DNA of 64,000 nt from Noviherbaspirillum galbum (GCF_010974945.1 NZ_JAAIVB010000075.1:16493-80492), one strand, 5' to 3'; positions 50,034 to 63,835 are shown, counted from the stretch's first letter. Translations and numbers: made by a program. Notes: a model not told the origin generated them from the sequence alone.

Positions 50034-52739
50034 TCAGGCCGCCTTCTTGGCGACGGTCTTCTTGGCGGCCGCCTTGACCGCGGTCTTGGCAGGCACTTTC
50101 GCGGCGGGCGTCTTGGGTGCCGCTTTCTTCGCCGGCGCCTTGGCTGGAGCCTTGGCCGCGACCTTGGTGGCGGGCTTCGCCGTCGTCTTCGAGGCCGGGG
50201 CGACGGCGTCTTCCTTGTCCGCCTTTTCGTCCTTGCCTTCCTTGCCCTTGGCCGGCGCCTTTGCCTTGCGTTCCTCGAACTCGAAGCTCACCTTGCCGTT
50301 CTTGTCCTTGACCAGGTAAGCCTTGAAGGGACGGCGGGTGCGCTGCGAAATAAAGCCGGGCAGCAGGTCGGTTCGGCCTTCGTTGAGCAGCTTGGCCATC
50401 TGCTCCGGCAGGATTTCCTGCTGCAGGATGATGCGGCCGCTGCGGAAGTCGCAAGCCTTGGGCTTGGCCACGGTGCGCTCGCAGACGTACGCCAGGCCCA
50501 TTTCATACACGCCGCCGCCGCACTTCGGGCAGGCGCCCAGCGGCGTCTGGCCGGAAAAGTCCACGCCCTCGCCATCCTCGTCGTCTTCCTGGGACTGGCC
50601 GAAATCGAATTCGAGCTTAAAGTTGTTGATGTCCTCGTCGCGGGCGATCTTCAGGATGGCGGCGAAGGGCCGGCCCATCTTGGAACGGAAGCCCTGCAGC
50701 GGTCCGATCTCGCGCTTCTCCAGCAATTCCTCGACTTCCGGGATTTCGAACTGCCGTCCGCCGGGCACCTTGGTCATCGAGAATTCGCACTTGGTGCAGG
50801 CGAAGCGGCGATAGTTTTCCTTCACCACGCCGCCGCAGTTCGGGCAGGGCGTATGCAGCGTGGCGTAGTCGCCGGGGATGGTGTCGTTGTTGTATTCCTT
50901 GGCGCGCTTGACGATGATCTGCGCCATCTGCGCGATCTCGCGCATGAAGGCTTCGCGGCTGATGCGGCCGCGTTCCATCTGCGACAGCTTGTATTCCCAT
51001 TCGCCGGTCAGCTCGGGCAGGGTGAGTTCGTCCACGCCCAGGCCGCGCAGCAGGATGGTGAGCTGGAAGGCCTTCGCCGTGGGAATCAGCTCCCTGCCTT
51101 CGCGCAGCAGGTATTTTTCGTTGAGCAGGCCTTCGATGATCGCCGCGCGCGTGGCAGGCGTGCCGAGACCCTTGCCGGCCATGGCTTCGCGCAGGTCTTC
51201 GTCGTCGACCAGCTTGCCCGCGCCTTCCATCGCCGACAGCAACGTCGCTTCGGTGTAGCGCGCGGGCGGCTTGGTGACGAGCTGGTGCACGTTGATCTGG
51301 TCCGTCTTGACCTTCTCATCCTTGGCCACCGGCACCAATGTTCCTGCGCCTTCCTTGTCGCCGTCGTTGGCAGCTTCGCGGCCATAGATGGCCAGCCAGC
51401 CGGCATTGATCATGACCTTGCCTTCGGTCTTGAAGGAGTGGCCCGACACTTCGGTGTAGCGCGTGGTGACGAGGAACTCGGCCGCGGGGAAGAACACCGC
51501 CATGAAGCGGCGCACCACGAGGTCGTAGAGCTTCTGTTCCGGCTCCGACAGGTTCTTGGGAATCTGCGTGGTCGGGATGATGGCGAAGTGGTCGCTGATC
51601 TTGCTGTTGTCGAAGATGCGCTTGTTCGGCTTGACCCAGTTGTTCTTCAGGATCTGCTTGGCGAACTGCATGTAGTTGTTGTTGTCCGCGACGGTGTCCA
51701 GGGTTTCCTTGACGGTCTGGAGATAATCTTCGGGCAGGTGGCGCGAGTCGGTACGCGGATAGGTCAGCACCTTGTGCTTTTCGTACAGGGCCTGCGCCAG
51801 TCCGAGCGTGTTCTTGGCGGAGAAGCCGAAGCGGGCGTTGGCTTCGCGCTGCAGGCTGGTGAGGTCGAACAGCGCCGGCGCGATCTGCGTCGACGGCTTG
51901 GATTCCTCGGTGACAGTGCCCTGCTTGCCGCGGCAGGCGGCAACGATGGACTCGGCGGCGGCCTTGCTCCAGAGGCGCTCGGCGCGTTTCTCGGGATCGG
52001 TCTCGTCCTTCTTGAACTTCATGTCCAGCCAGCGGCCTTCGTAGACCCCGGCGGCGCAGACGAAATCGGCGCGCACTTCCCAGTAGTCGCGCGGCACGAA
52101 GGCCTTGATCTTTTCTTCGCGCTCGACCACGATCGACAGGGTCGGCGTCTGCACGCGGCCCACCGTGGTCAGGTAGAAGCCGCCTTCCTTGGAATTGAAG
52201 GCGGTCATGGCGCGCGTGCCGTTGATGCCGATGAGCCAGTCCGCTTCGCTGCGGCAGCGCGCGGCGTCCGCCAGCGGCAGCATCTCCTGGTCCTCGCGCA
52301 GCTTCTTGAATCCTTCGCGGATGGCGCCGGGCGTCATGGATTGCAGCCACAGGCGGCGTACCGGCTGCTTGGCCTTCGCGTATTGCGCGATCAGGCGGAA
52401 GATCAGTTCACCTTCGCGCCCGGCGTCGCAGGCGTTGATCAGGCCGGTCACATCCTTGCGCTTGATGAGCCGGGTCAGCACCTTCAGGCGCGACTCGGTC
52501 TTGGCGATGGGCTGGAGGTCGAAGTGCGGCGGGATCATCGGCAAATGCGTGAAGGTCCACTTGCCGCGCTTGACGTCGTATTCTTCCGGCACCGCGATCT
52601 CGACCAGGTGGCCGACCGCGGAAGAGAGGACGTATTCGTCGGATTCAAAGTACTCATCGTGCTTCGTGAAGCCGCCGAGCGCCTTCGCGATGTCGTTCGC
52701 GACAGAGGGCTTCTCTGCGATGATGAGGGTCTTGGTCAT
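50034..52739 (-). CDS. topB: DNA topoisomerase III with Lys/Ala-rich histone H1-like tail
   Basis: A 901-residue type IA topoisomerase. The TOPRIM domain begins LIIAEKPSVANDIAKALGGF and includes INACDAGREGELIFRLI. The catalytic Tyr is in VLTYPRTDSRHLPEDYL. Two zinc ribbons (CPNCGGVVKENYRRFACTKCEF and CPKCGGGVYEMG) are near the C-terminus. The last about 75 residues are almost only Lys, Ala, Pro, Thr and Val (AKAPAKAPAKKAAPK), like bacterial histone H1-type tails; this should add non-specific DNA binding. It relaxes supercoils and decatenates. Confidence 0.94.
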   Translation of the reverse strand: MTKTLIIAEKPSVANDIAKALGGFTKHDEYFESDEYVLSSAVGHLVEIAVPEEYDVKRGKWTFTHLPMIPPHFDLQPIAKTESRLKVLTRLIKRKDVTGLINACDAGREGELIFRLIAQYAKAKQPVRRLWLQSMTPGAIREGFKKLREDQEMLPLADAARCRSEADWLIGINGTRAMTAFNSKEGGFYLTTVGRVQTPTLSIVVEREEKIKAFVPRDYWEVRADFVCAAGVYEGRWLDMKFKKDETDPEKRAERLWSKAAAESIVAACRGKQGTVTEESKPSTQIAPALFDLTSLQREANARFGFSAKNTLGLAQALYEKHKVLTYPRTDSRHLPEDYLQTVKETLDTVADNNNYMQFAKQILKNNWVKPNKRIFDNSKISDHFAIIPTTQIPKNLSEPEQKLYDLVVRRFMAVFFPAAEFLVTTRYTEVSGHSFKTEGKVMINAGWLAIYGREAANDGDKEGAGTLVPVAKDEKVKTDQINVHQLVTKPPARYTEATLLSAMEGAGKLVDDEDLREAMAGKGLGTPATRAAIIEGLLNEKYLLREGRELIPTAKAFQLTILLRGLGVDELTLPELTGEWEYKLSQMERGRISREAFMREIAQMAQIIVKRAKEYNNDTIPGDYATLHTPCPNCGGVVKENYRRFACTKCEFSMTKVPGGRQFEIPEVEELLEKREIGPLQGFRSKMGRPFAAILKIARDEDINNFKLEFDFGQSQEDDEDGEGVDFSGQTPLGACPKCGGGVYEMGLAYVCERTVAKPKACDFRSGRIILQQEILPEQMAKLLNEGRTDLLPGFISQRTRRPFKAYLVKDKNGKVSFEFEERKAKAPAKGKEGKDEKADKEDAVAPASKTTAKPATKVAAKAPAKAPAKKAAPKTPAAKVPAKTAVKAAAKKTVAKKAA

Positions 52740-53247
52740 AGTAATCTCAGCAATGGCGCACTGTCTGCGCGGAAAGGTGTTACAGGGGCCGCCGGAAAAT
52801 CATGGCTTCGCGGCAACGCGCCCAACAATATATAGCAAATGTCAATGCATCGAAGCATTTCGTCCGCGGTGTCACGAGACCTTGCAGGACAGCATGCTGA
52901 TGCGCAGATCGGGCATGGTGCCGGAAAATCAAGGGCAGGCATGCTGCCGTCATGGACGCGCTGCGGATGAAAGGGTTCATCGGCAATCGGCTTGGTGTCC
53001 GGTCCGCCAGGGTGGATTGCATTTCCTTGGCATTTATGAATCAGGCCGGATCAAGCGGCCAATGATAAGCGCGTTGCGCGGGAATCCGCAAGCGAGGACG
53101 GCGGGAAATTCGCCGGGCCGGTGGCGGAGGCGCCGGCATGGATGGCATTGGAACAATGAAGGGATGGAGAGCCGCGGGGGCGGGATGCCAGGCCGGAAAG
53201 CCGGTCCGGCGGCCGGTCCATGCATCGACGGACCGGCGATCGGGCGA
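52740..53247. other. Intergenic region between topB and smg
   Basis: About 510 bases. I found no gene with family support. Near the topB start, minus-strand TTGACA (about 52835) and an AT-rich TATATA stretch (about 52830) may belong to the topB promoter, but the spacing is not canonical. ATGCATCGAAGCAT (52845-52858) is a short palindrome. Confidence 0.45.
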
Positions 53248-53718
53248 TCAGTGAAGCTGGCGGGGTTCGTCGTCGTCGTCGGAAAACAGCTCGTCGAAAA
53301 TCAGGGCATCGGGTTCCTTGCCCTGGCTCCAGAGCACCATCAGCACGATGACCTTGAACTTGTCGAGCGACACCTGGGCTTCCGATGCGGCGAGCGCGCG
53401 TTCGATGATGATTTCCCGCTGCGGCGCATTGATGACCTTGGCGGACTCGAGGAACTGCAGGAAGCCGACGGCTTCGGTGCCCAGCACGTCGAGCTCCTGC
53501 CTGGCGTAGAAGCGCATCCCCTTGGAGAACACGGCGTCTTCCGACAGGCGCGAATACTGGGTGGTAGCCTTGGCAAGATCGGTGAGCCAGCCCAGCGCCT
53601 TCGAGATCTCATCTTCTTCGAAGCCGACGGCCGACAGCTTTTTCACCAAGGCATCCGAGTCGGGGCAGGCCTCCGGCCGGTAGTAGGTTTCGTAGAGATA
53701 AACGAGAACGTCAAACAT
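53248..53718 (-). CDS. smg: Smg protein (DUF494)
   Basis: The 156-residue protein has the full DUF494/Smg family pattern: [57 protein letters not shown] and [12 protein letters not shown], ending in an acidic tail. Smg is commonly found beside dprA/topA genes in beta- and gammaproteobacteria. Its function is not established. Confidence 0.93.
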   Translation of the reverse strand: MFDVLVYLYETYYRPEACPDSDALVKKLSAVGFEEDEISKALGWLTDLAKATTQYSRLSEDAVFSKGMRFYARQELDVLGTEAVGFLQFLESAKVINAPQREIIIERALAASEAQVSLDKFKVIVLMVLWSQGKEPDALIFDELFSDDDDEPRQLH

Positions 53719-54087
53719 GTTTTCACTGTAGCGTTAAGGCCGCCTGATGACACCGCGCGACGGCCGGGTTGCAAATATATGACACTCTCGAGCAGCGCCC
53801 GTTGCGTACCCGCCATGCGGTCCTGAAACCATGATGCCTTTGTACTGATGTACTTGCGCTCCCTGGCTCACTTCAGGATCCGCCCGCAACGCTTGCTAAC
53901 GAACTTCCGGTCTTTCCCGGCCTTGAACTCAAGACAAGAAACGACGTGTCATGCCGGCGACAGATCACATATATGAGACTTTGGAACTTGTTCATCACAT
54001 CACGCCTGCGTCTGTCAAGGATGCGATGCCCGAGTTCTTATCGCACAGCATATCGCAAAAAACGCCGGTGGGACAGGATGTGTTGTT
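53719..54087. other. Intergenic region between smg and dprA
   Basis: A 370-base gap, wider than usual for this conserved pair, with lower GC in the half near 53950-54060. A plus-strand frame starting at 53951 has a plausible N-terminus but runs antisense through dprA and shows no family features, so it is not called. Promoter elements of smg are expected here. Confidence 0.45.
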
Positions 54088-55194
54088 TCAGGTTGCTGCG
54101 AGGCGGCGAACCATGCCGCCGGGCAGCGTTTCAATCCTGTTATCGAGTTCGAGCGCGAGCAATTCGGCCTGCACGAAAGGCATGTCGAAGCCGCATCGCT
54201 GCGCAAGCGTGTCCGGATGCACCGGGTCGTGGCCCATCGCGTCGAGCACGGCCGATGCATCCTGCGCGGACGGCGGCGGACACGGCCGTTGCGCGATGCC
54301 GCCAACGATGTTGAGTTCATCGAGGATGTCCTGCGCGTCGTCGACGAGCTTTGCGCCTTGCCTGATCAGCAGATGGCAGCCCTTGGACAGCGGCGAGTGA
54401 ATGGAACCGGGAATGGCGAAGACATCGCGTCCCTGGTCCGCCGCCATGCGCGCGGTGATCAGCGATCCTGACTGGGCGGCGGCTTCGATCACCAGCACGC
54501 CGCGCGCCAATCCGGAAATGATGCGATTGCGGCGGGGGAAGTTGTGCGGCACCGGCGGCGTGCCGAGCGGGTACTCGCTGATGATGCATCCCTCTTCCGC
54601 GATGCGGTGCGCCAGCGCGTGGTTGCGCGCGGGGTAGACCTTGTCGGCGCCGGTGCCGATCACCGCGACGGTCGAACCGATGCCGCGCAATCCGCCCTGG
54701 TGCGCAGACGCATCGATGCCCAGCGCGAGACCGGAGATGATGGTCAGCCCGGCGGCGCTGAGCGCGGCGGAAAACGCTTCCGCATGCGCACGGCCCTGCA
54801 GGGTCGCATTGCGGCTGCCGACGACCGCGAGCGCGTGCCGCGCAAGCAGCGCGGCCTGGCCTTTCACGTACAGCAGCAGCGGCGGATCGGGGATGTTGAG
54901 CAAGGCGGGCGGATAGGCGGCGTCGGCCAGCGTCAGCACCTGGTTGCCGGGGACGGAAGCCCATTCGAGGGTGCGCTCGACGAGGGCCTGCGTGGCATCG
55001 GATGGCGGCGCCTTGAGGGCCTGCACGACCTGGGCCGGCGCATGCGCGAGCAAGGCCGGAGGCGTGGCGGAAAAGATGTGCTGGGGAAGGCCGAAGGCGG
55101 AAAGGAGGCGGCGCGCGGTGAGCGGGCCGAGGCCCGGCGTCTGGTCGAGGCGAAGCCAGGACGCGAGCGCCGCGTCCGGTTCGGGATCATGCAT
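54088..55194 (-). CDS. dprA: DNA-processing protein DprA
   Basis: The 368-residue protein has an N-terminal SAM-like helical region, the Rossmann core with VVGSRNATLQGRAHAEAF, ISGLALGIDASAHQGGL and FPRRNRIISGLARGVLVIEAAAQSGSLITA, and a C-terminal winged helix (VLDAMGHDPVHPDTLAQRCG). DprA protects incoming single-stranded DNA and loads RecA during transformation. The start lies eight bases after the stop of the LysM gene, so the two are co-transcribed. Confidence 0.95.
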   Translation of the reverse strand: MHDPEPDAALASWLRLDQTPGLGPLTARRLLSAFGLPQHIFSATPPALLAHAPAQVVQALKAPPSDATQALVERTLEWASVPGNQVLTLADAAYPPALLNIPDPPLLLYVKGQAALLARHALAVVGSRNATLQGRAHAEAFSAALSAAGLTIISGLALGIDASAHQGGLRGIGSTVAVIGTGADKVYPARNHALAHRIAEEGCIISEYPLGTPPVPHNFPRRNRIISGLARGVLVIEAAAQSGSLITARMAADQGRDVFAIPGSIHSPLSKGCHLLIRQGAKLVDDAQDILDELNIVGGIAQRPCPPPSAQDASAVLDAMGHDPVHPDTLAQRCGFDMPFVQAELLALELDNRIETLPGGMVRRLAAT

Positions 55195-55202
55195 GGGAAA
55201 AC

Positions 55203-56369
55203 CTATTCAGGAGATTTGGCGATATCTCCTATTTGTACCGGTTCGGTCACTTGCATCACAAGGCCATACGAAATATTGTCGAACACCCGGAAGATGAACA
55301 GGCTGCCGTACTGGTTGTCCGGAATCTTGACCTCGGGCTTGCCGAGCGTGCCGATGGACCAGCCGCCCGGATCGGTCTTGTCGCGGATGACGCGGCCGGT
55401 CTGGTAGAGCTCGAGCACCGTGCCCATGTCCAGGCCGGCATCCTTGCCGCGGTTGATGCTCACGATCTGGTTCTGGCCTGCCTGGGTGACGCCGCCGTAG
55501 ACCGACATCACGCGCGCATCGAGCTGGCGTTCCGGAGGATGCGGCACGTAGTTCAGGATGGGCGTCGGCGGCACGGGCAGCAGGCGGTCGCCCACGCCCA
55601 TTTCCTGCTTGACGTCGACCACGTAGAAGGCGTGCGCTTCGTTGTCGGCGCGCGCCGCGCGGTCCAGCTTGATGGTGCCGAGATAGGTCGCCTCGTAGCC
55701 GCGGATGTTGCCGGTGACCGGATCCTTGAGCGGCGTGCCTGGCCGGAACACCTGGAAGGACGTGCCGGCATGGATGTCGCCGCGCACGTAGACCTTGTCG
55801 TCCTTGGCGACGTTGACCCGGCCTTCGGGCGTGGCCACGATGCGCGCGGCATTTTTCAGGTCGTCCTCACCCACGACCAGCGGCTTGGAGAGGAAGGGTT
55901 CGATGATGTTGGAGGGAATGGCCGGCACCGCATCCTGGCCCAGTCCTTGGGTGCGGAGCTGCGGGCTGAGCTTGACGGTCTGGATGCCGCCGGCCATGCC
56001 TGATCCCGCCATCGCGCCGCTGCCCACCGCGTTGCCCAACCGCAGCCTGCCTGCCGCGCGGTCGAAGATGACGACCTGGCCGGGATAGATCCAGTGCGGA
56101 TTGCGGATTTCCTCGCGGTTCATGCCCCAGACCTGCGGCCAGCACCAGGCGTGCTTGAGGAATTTGCCGGAGATGTCCCAGAGCGTGTCGCCGCGCACGA
56201 CCACGTGCTGGTCCGGCGCGTTCGGCAGGAAGGCGCATCGCGAAGAGGCGGCCTGGGCGGCTTGTGAATCGGGGCGGGCGGCCCCATCTGGTGCTGCATG
56301 GCCCGGCAAGGCGAACGCCATCCCGAGGGCCAGGGGAAGGGACAGGGCGGCTGTGCTAAACTTTTTCAT
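55203..56369 (-). CDS. LysM-domain secreted protein
   Basis: The 388-residue protein has a signal peptide (FSTAALSLPLALGMAFALPGHA) and a LysM domain at about residues 55-105 (HVVVRGDTLWDISGKFL...NPHWIYPGQVVIF) that binds peptidoglycan. The large remaining domain, with PEGRVNVAKDDKVYVRGDI and repeated beta-rich segments, is typical of the LysM proteins paired with dprA in Betaproteobacteria. The ATG at 56369 gives the signal peptide; the longer frame does not. A TTGACA lies at 56481-56486 (minus strand) as a possible -35. Confidence 0.88.
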   Translation of the reverse strand: MKKFSTAALSLPLALGMAFALPGHAAPDGAARPDSQAAQAASSRCAFLPNAPDQHVVVRGDTLWDISGKFLKHAWCWPQVWGMNREEIRNPHWIYPGQVVIFDRAAGRLRLGNAVGSGAMAGSGMAGGIQTVKLSPQLRTQGLGQDAVPAIPSNIIEPFLSKPLVVGEDDLKNAARIVATPEGRVNVAKDDKVYVRGDIHAGTSFQVFRPGTPLKDPVTGNIRGYEATYLGTIKLDRAARADNEAHAFYVVDVKQEMGVGDRLLPVPPTPILNYVPHPPERQLDARVMSVYGGVTQAGQNQIVSINRGKDAGLDMGTVLELYQTGRVIRDKTDPGGWSIGTLGKPEVKIPDNQYGSLFIFRVFDNISYGLVMQVTEPVQIGDIAKSPE

Positions 56370-56580
56370 GGATCTGTCCGGTAAGCGCGGCCAATGCGGG
56401 TACGGCAAGAATTGGCGTTCGATGCAGCAGGTGCGGCCGGCGCGTGGTGTCAGAGTGGAAAGAATTGCCGACAAAAAACTTGTCAAAGTGAATCAAATTC
56501 TGCACATATATCCTTGAACTAGCAAGAGAAACGACACTCTTATTCTGTCGCATTGTTGCTTTAAAGCTGTAAGTTTTTGT

Positions 56581-57117
56581 ATGTCACTACTGAATATCCT
56601 GCGTTATCCCGATCCCCGCCTGCATAAGGTTGCCAAGCCGGTCACGGTTTTCGACCAGCGCCTGAAGACGCTCGCCGCCAACATGGCCGAGACCATGTAC
56701 GACGCGCCCGGCGTGGGCCTGGCGGCAACCCAGGTGGACGTGCATGAACAGGTCATCGTGATCGACGTCTCGGATGCGCACGACCAGCTGCAGGTATTCA
56801 TCAACCCCGAGATCGTCTGGGCCAGCGAAGAAAGAAAGGTCTACGACGAGGGCTGCCTGTCGGTGCCCGGCATCTACGACGGCGTGGAGCGGCCGGCCCG
56901 CGTGAAGGTGCGCGCGAAGGACGTGGACGGCAAGGAATTCGAAGTCGATGCCGACGGCTTGCTGGCCGTCTGCATCCAGCATGAAATGGATCACCTCAAG
57001 GGCAAGGTCTTCGTCGAATACCTGTCGCCGCTCAAGCGCAACCGCATCAAGACCAAGCTGCTCAAGGAAGAGCGCGAACTCAAGCGCGACCAGAAGAAGG
57101 TCGTTGGCGCCCGCTGA
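56581..57117 (+). CDS. def: Peptide deformylase
   Basis: A 178-residue metalloenzyme that removes the formyl group from new proteins. All three motifs are present: [15 protein letters not shown] and [12 protein letters not shown]. Length and charged C-terminus (KRDQKKVV) are usual. It is followed by fmt after 37 bases, the standard def-fmt pair. Confidence 0.97.
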   Translation: MSLLNILRYPDPRLHKVAKPVTVFDQRLKTLAANMAETMYDAPGVGLAATQVDVHEQVIVIDVSDAHDQLQVFINPEIVWASEERKVYDEGCLSVPGIYDGVERPARVKVRAKDVDGKEFEVDADGLLAVCIQHEMDHLKGKVFVEYLSPLKRNRIKTKLLKEERELKRDQKKVVGAR

Positions 57118-57154
57118 CGCATCGCCTTCGTGCCGGGGCGGTACAATGCGCCCC

Positions 57155-58105
57155 ATGAACATCCTCTTCGCCGGCACTCCCGAATTCGCGGCCACCGCCC
57201 TGCAATCGCTGCACCAGGCGGGTTTCTCCATTCCGCTGGTCCTGACCCAGCCCGACCGTCCCGCCGGACGCGGCATGCAGCTCCAGGCGTCGCCCGTCAA
57301 GCAATATGCCCTCGCACACGGCATGCCGGTGGCGCAGCCCGTGTCGCTGCGGCTCGACGGCAAGCATCCCGAGGTGGCGCGCGAAGCGCATGACCTGTTG
57401 CGTGCCACGCCGCACGACGTCATGGTGGTTGCGGCCTATGGCTTGATCCTGCCGCGCAGCGTGCTCGACATTCCGCCGCGCGGCTGCATCAACATCCACG
57501 CCTCGCTGCTGCCGCGCTGGCGCGGCGCCGCGCCCATCCACCGCGCCATCGAGGCCGGCGACGCGGACACCGGCGTCACCATCATGCAGATGGAAGAGGG
57601 ATTGGACACCGGGCCGATGATGCTGATGGAGCGCCTGCCGATCGCGCCCGAGGACACCACCGGCAGCCTCCACGACAAGCTGGCGGCGCTCGGCGGCAGG
57701 ATGATCGTCGAGGCCCTGCGCAAGCTGGAAGCCGGCACGCTCGGCGCCACGCCGCAGCCCGGCGACGGCGTGACCTATGCCGCCAAGATCGCGAAGGAAG
57801 AAGCGGCGCTCGATTTCGGGCAGCCCGCCGAGGTGCTGGAACGCAAGATCCGCGCGTTCAATCCGTTTCCCGGCGCGAGCGGCAACTTCCGGGGCACGAC
57901 GGTCAAGCTGTGGCGTGCCGCGCTGGCAGCAGAGGGCATGCGGGGCGCGCCCGGACAGATCCTGTCGGCCGGCCCGGATGGCGTGGTCGTCGCCTGCGGA
58001 AAGGATGCCCTGCGCGTCACCGAATTGCAGAAACCCGGCGGCAAGAAGCTGGCGGCGGGCGAATTTCTGAAGGGCTTTGCGATGGAATCCGGCGCGTTCT
58101 CCTGA
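57155..58105 (+). CDS. fmt: Methionyl-tRNA formyltransferase
   Basis: The 316-residue enzyme formylates initiator Met-tRNA. It starts [16 protein letters not shown] and contains the formyl-donor site [21 protein letters not shown] with the catalytic Asn and His. The FNPFPGA loop and the C-terminal RNA-binding domain ([14 protein letters not shown]) are normal. The ATG at 57155 is the family start; another in-frame ATG at 57146 would add three residues. TACAAT at about 57142 may be a separate -10 box. Confidence 0.96.
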   Translation: MNILFAGTPEFAATALQSLHQAGFSIPLVLTQPDRPAGRGMQLQASPVKQYALAHGMPVAQPVSLRLDGKHPEVAREAHDLLRATPHDVMVVAAYGLILPRSVLDIPPRGCINIHASLLPRWRGAAPIHRAIEAGDADTGVTIMQMEEGLDTGPMMLMERLPIAPEDTTGSLHDKLAALGGRMIVEALRKLEAGTLGATPQPGDGVTYAAKIAKEEAALDFGQPAEVLERKIRAFNPFPGASGNFRGTTVKLWRAALAAEGMRGAPGQILSAGPDGVVVACGKDALRVTELQKPGGKKLAAGEFLKGFAMESGAFS

Positions 58106-58121
58106 CACGCGCAACTTGCCT

Positions 58122-58150
58122 TTGCCCAAGGTATTGATTTCTCGTATAAT
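58122..58150 (+). promoter_or_regulatory. Sigma-70 promoter of metH
   Basis: TTGCCC (58122-58127) and TATAAT (58145-58150) are exactly 17 bases apart. The -10 is a perfect match and the -35 matches four of six. Transcription would start near 58157 and give a leader of about 150 nt before metH. Confidence 0.8.
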
Positions 58151-58156
58151 TTTCTT

Positions 58157-58309
58157 GCGCCGATTTGATTTTCCAAGTCAAACCCAGCTTGCGGGCGCGA
58201 AGGTCCGTCCGGTGTTCCAGTCACGCCGCCACCTTCAACAAATACAGCTAAAGCGGAACAAGACCCGGTCCCGCTTTGCAGGCCGGGTTTTTTCTTTTGC
58301 GAGCACACC
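58157..58309 (+). promoter_or_regulatory. Structured 5' leader of metH, riboswitch/attenuator candidate
   Basis: About 150 nt of non-coding leader. Possible stems are TTTGA/TCAAA (about 58165-58181), GCGCC/GGCGC enclosing it, AAGGT/ACCTT (about 58200-58235), then AAAGCGG (58250-58256) with CCGCTTT (58271-58277), which interlocks with the terminator stem. I could not match it to a cobalamin, SAM-I, SAM-II or SAH riboswitch by eye, and it has no ATG-started leader peptide. The class is unknown. Confidence 0.55.
58263..58298 (+). terminator. Intrinsic terminator in the metH leader
   Basis: ACCCGG (58263-58268) and CCGGGT (58283-58288) form the stem, followed by TTTTTTCTTTT (58288-58298). The metH ATG is at 58310, leaving about 11 bases and no room for another promoter, so metH transcription must pass through this structure. 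It may also end def-fmt transcription. Confidence 0.8.
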
Positions 58310-62053
<3,744 letters not shown>

Positions 62054-62070
62054 TCGCGGGAGGCGGGGCC

Positions 62071-62844
62071 TCAGGCTCCAAGCAGAGGGGAGCCGTCCAC
62101 GAACACCTTCAGCTCGCCGGCCTCGAACGCGGTCCAGGTCTCGTCGTCGGTGAGCGGCGCGGTGACGATGACCGCGACCCTGTCCTGGGGCGTGGTCACG
62201 GTGGAAAAGTCCACCTTCATGTCTTCGTCGGCCAGCTTGGCGGTCTTGAACGGATGCTGCCGCACGATGTAGTGCAGCTGGGTCGAGCAATGCGCGAACA
62301 GGGCCGAGCCGTCCGACAGCATCATGTTGAAGGTGCCGTGGCGGGCGATGTCTGCGCACAGTTCGCGCAGGGCGGGGGTGAGGGCCGCGAGCGGCGGCGG
62401 CACGTCGCCGAAGCGGCGGCGCATTTCCTGGAGCAGGTAGCAGAATGCCAGTTCGCTGTCCGTGCTGCCTACCGGCCGGAACGCGCCGTTGAGTTCCGGC
62501 GCAAAGCCTTTCAGGTCGCCGTTGTGGGCGAACACCCAATACCGTCCCCATAGTTCGCGCTGGAAGGGATGGCAGTTCTCCAGCGCGATCCGGCCCTGGG
62601 TTGCCTTGCGGATGTGGGCGATGACGTTCCTGGACTTGATCGGATAGCGCTTGATGAGTTCGGCCACCGGCGAGGCCACCGCCGCCTCGTAGTCGACGAA
62701 ATGGCGCACGCCGGCACCCTCGAAGAAGGCGATGCCCCAGCCATCGGCATGGTCGCCCGTGCGGCCGCCGCGCGTGGCGAATCCGGTGAAGCTGAAGACG
62801 ATGTCCGTCGGGACATTGCAATTCATGCCGAGCAGCTGGCACAT
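62071..62844 (-). CDS. Class II glutamine amidotransferase (YafJ-like)
   Basis: The 257-residue protein begins MCQLLGMNCNVPTD; the Cys at position 2 is the Ntn-type nucleophile after Met removal. The glutamine pocket motifs RGGRTGDHADGWGIAFFEG, IAHIRKATQG and FAHNGDL are present. The molecule is only the glutaminase half, as in YafJ, and its acceptor is unknown. The gene is convergent with metH. Confidence 0.9.
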   Translation of the reverse strand: MCQLLGMNCNVPTDIVFSFTGFATRGGRTGDHADGWGIAFFEGAGVRHFVDYEAAVASPVAELIKRYPIKSRNVIAHIRKATQGRIALENCHPFQRELWGRYWVFAHNGDLKGFAPELNGAFRPVGSTDSELAFCYLLQEMRRRFGDVPPPLAALTPALRELCADIARHGTFNMMLSDGSALFAHCSTQLHYIVRQHPFKTAKLADEDMKVDFSTVTTPQDRVAVIVTAPLTDDETWTAFEAGELKVFVDGSPLLGA

Positions 62845-62917
62845 GGTTTTCTACTGGCGGTCAGCCATCAAGTTGAATCGGGTTGAGCGGGATATGCGCA
62901 ACACTACCACGACAGGC

Positions 62918-63835
62918 TCATTCGGGCAGCCAGGGGTCGCTATCCGGCCGCGGATATTTCTTCGCCATGAAGTCCACGAAGCTGCGCACCTTGGCCGACA
63001 GCAGGCGACGGCTCGGATACACCAGCATCACCTGCAGCTTTCCCAGCGAATGTTCGGGCATCAGCCGCACCAGGCGTCCTGAACTCAGGTCGTCGCCCAG
63101 GGCGAACGAGGGCCGCACCATGATTCCCATCCCGGCGAGCGCGCATTCCCGCAGCAGCATGCCGTTGTTGGAGAAGACCTTGCCAGTGACCGGAATGTTC
63201 AATGTCGTGCCGTTGGCCATCTTGACCGGCCAATGATGCCGGATCTGGTCATAGGAAAAATTCAGGCAGGCATGGCGGGGGATGTCCTCGAAGCTGCGCG
63301 GAGACCCATGCTTCCTGAGATAGTCGGGCGAGGCGCAAAGCACCACGCTGGCTAGCGCGAGCTGGCGCGCGATCATGCTGGCGTCGAATTTCTGAAAGTC
63401 GATGAAGATGCCGGCATCGAAACCGTCTTCGACCAGGTCGACCGAGCGGTCGCTCAAGGTGACGTCGAGTATGAGGTCGGGATAGGCTTGCGAATACGCC
63501 GGCAGCAGCGCGCCGAGCTGCGTCTGGCCGAAGCCGACGTGCGAATACAGCCGCAGCGTGCCGGTCGGCCGCGTGGAATGCGAGGAAGCGATGGCTTCGG
63601 CATCTTCCACTTCCTGCAGGATCTGCAGCACGCGCTCGAGGTAGGCGGTGCCGGTTTCCGTAAGCGACAGCTTGCGCGTGGTGCGGTTGAGCAGGCGCGT
63701 GCCGAGATGCTCCTCCAGGTCGGCCACGTGGCGCGTGACCACCGCGTTGGACATGTCGAGCGACATCGCGGCGCGGGCGAAGCTGCCCTGTTCCACCACC
63801 TTGGCGAATACCCGCATTGACTGCAATCGATCCAT
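62918..63835 (-). CDS. LysR-type transcriptional regulator
   Basis: The 305-residue protein has the LysR N-terminal helix-turn-helix (RLQSMRVFAKVVEQGSFARAAMSLDMSNAVVTRHVADLEEHLGTRLLNRTTRKLSLTETG) and a co-inducer domain. The FVDFMAKKYPR end is common in the CrgA/DmlR-like group. GAGG precedes the ATG. It is divergent from the partial gene at the right edge, which it may control. Confidence 0.92.
   Translation of the reverse strand: MDRLQSMRVFAKVVEQGSFARAAMSLDMSNAVVTRHVADLEEHLGTRLLNRTTRKLSLTETGTAYLERVLQILQEVEDAEAIASSHSTRPTGTLRLYSHVGFGQTQLGALLPAYSQAYPDLILDVTLSDRSVDLVEDGFDAGIFIDFQKFDASMIARQLALASVVLCASPDYLRKHGSPRSFEDIPRHACLNFSYDQIRHHWPVKMANGTTLNIPVTGKVFSNNGMLLRECALAGMGIMVRPSFALGDDLSSGRLVRLMPEHSLGKLQVMLVYPSRRLLSAKVRSFVDFMAKKYPRPDSDPWLPE

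Noticed and set aside
53951..54400. Plus-strand ORF of 149 aa beginning in the smg-dprA gap
   Set aside because: Only the first about 45 codons are outside dprA, the rest is antisense to a well-supported gene, and the protein has no recognisable family.
58157..58309. Methionine leader peptide in the metH leader
   Set aside because: No ATG is present and the GTG/TTG frames contain no Met codons beyond a start; attenuation by Met codons is not supported.
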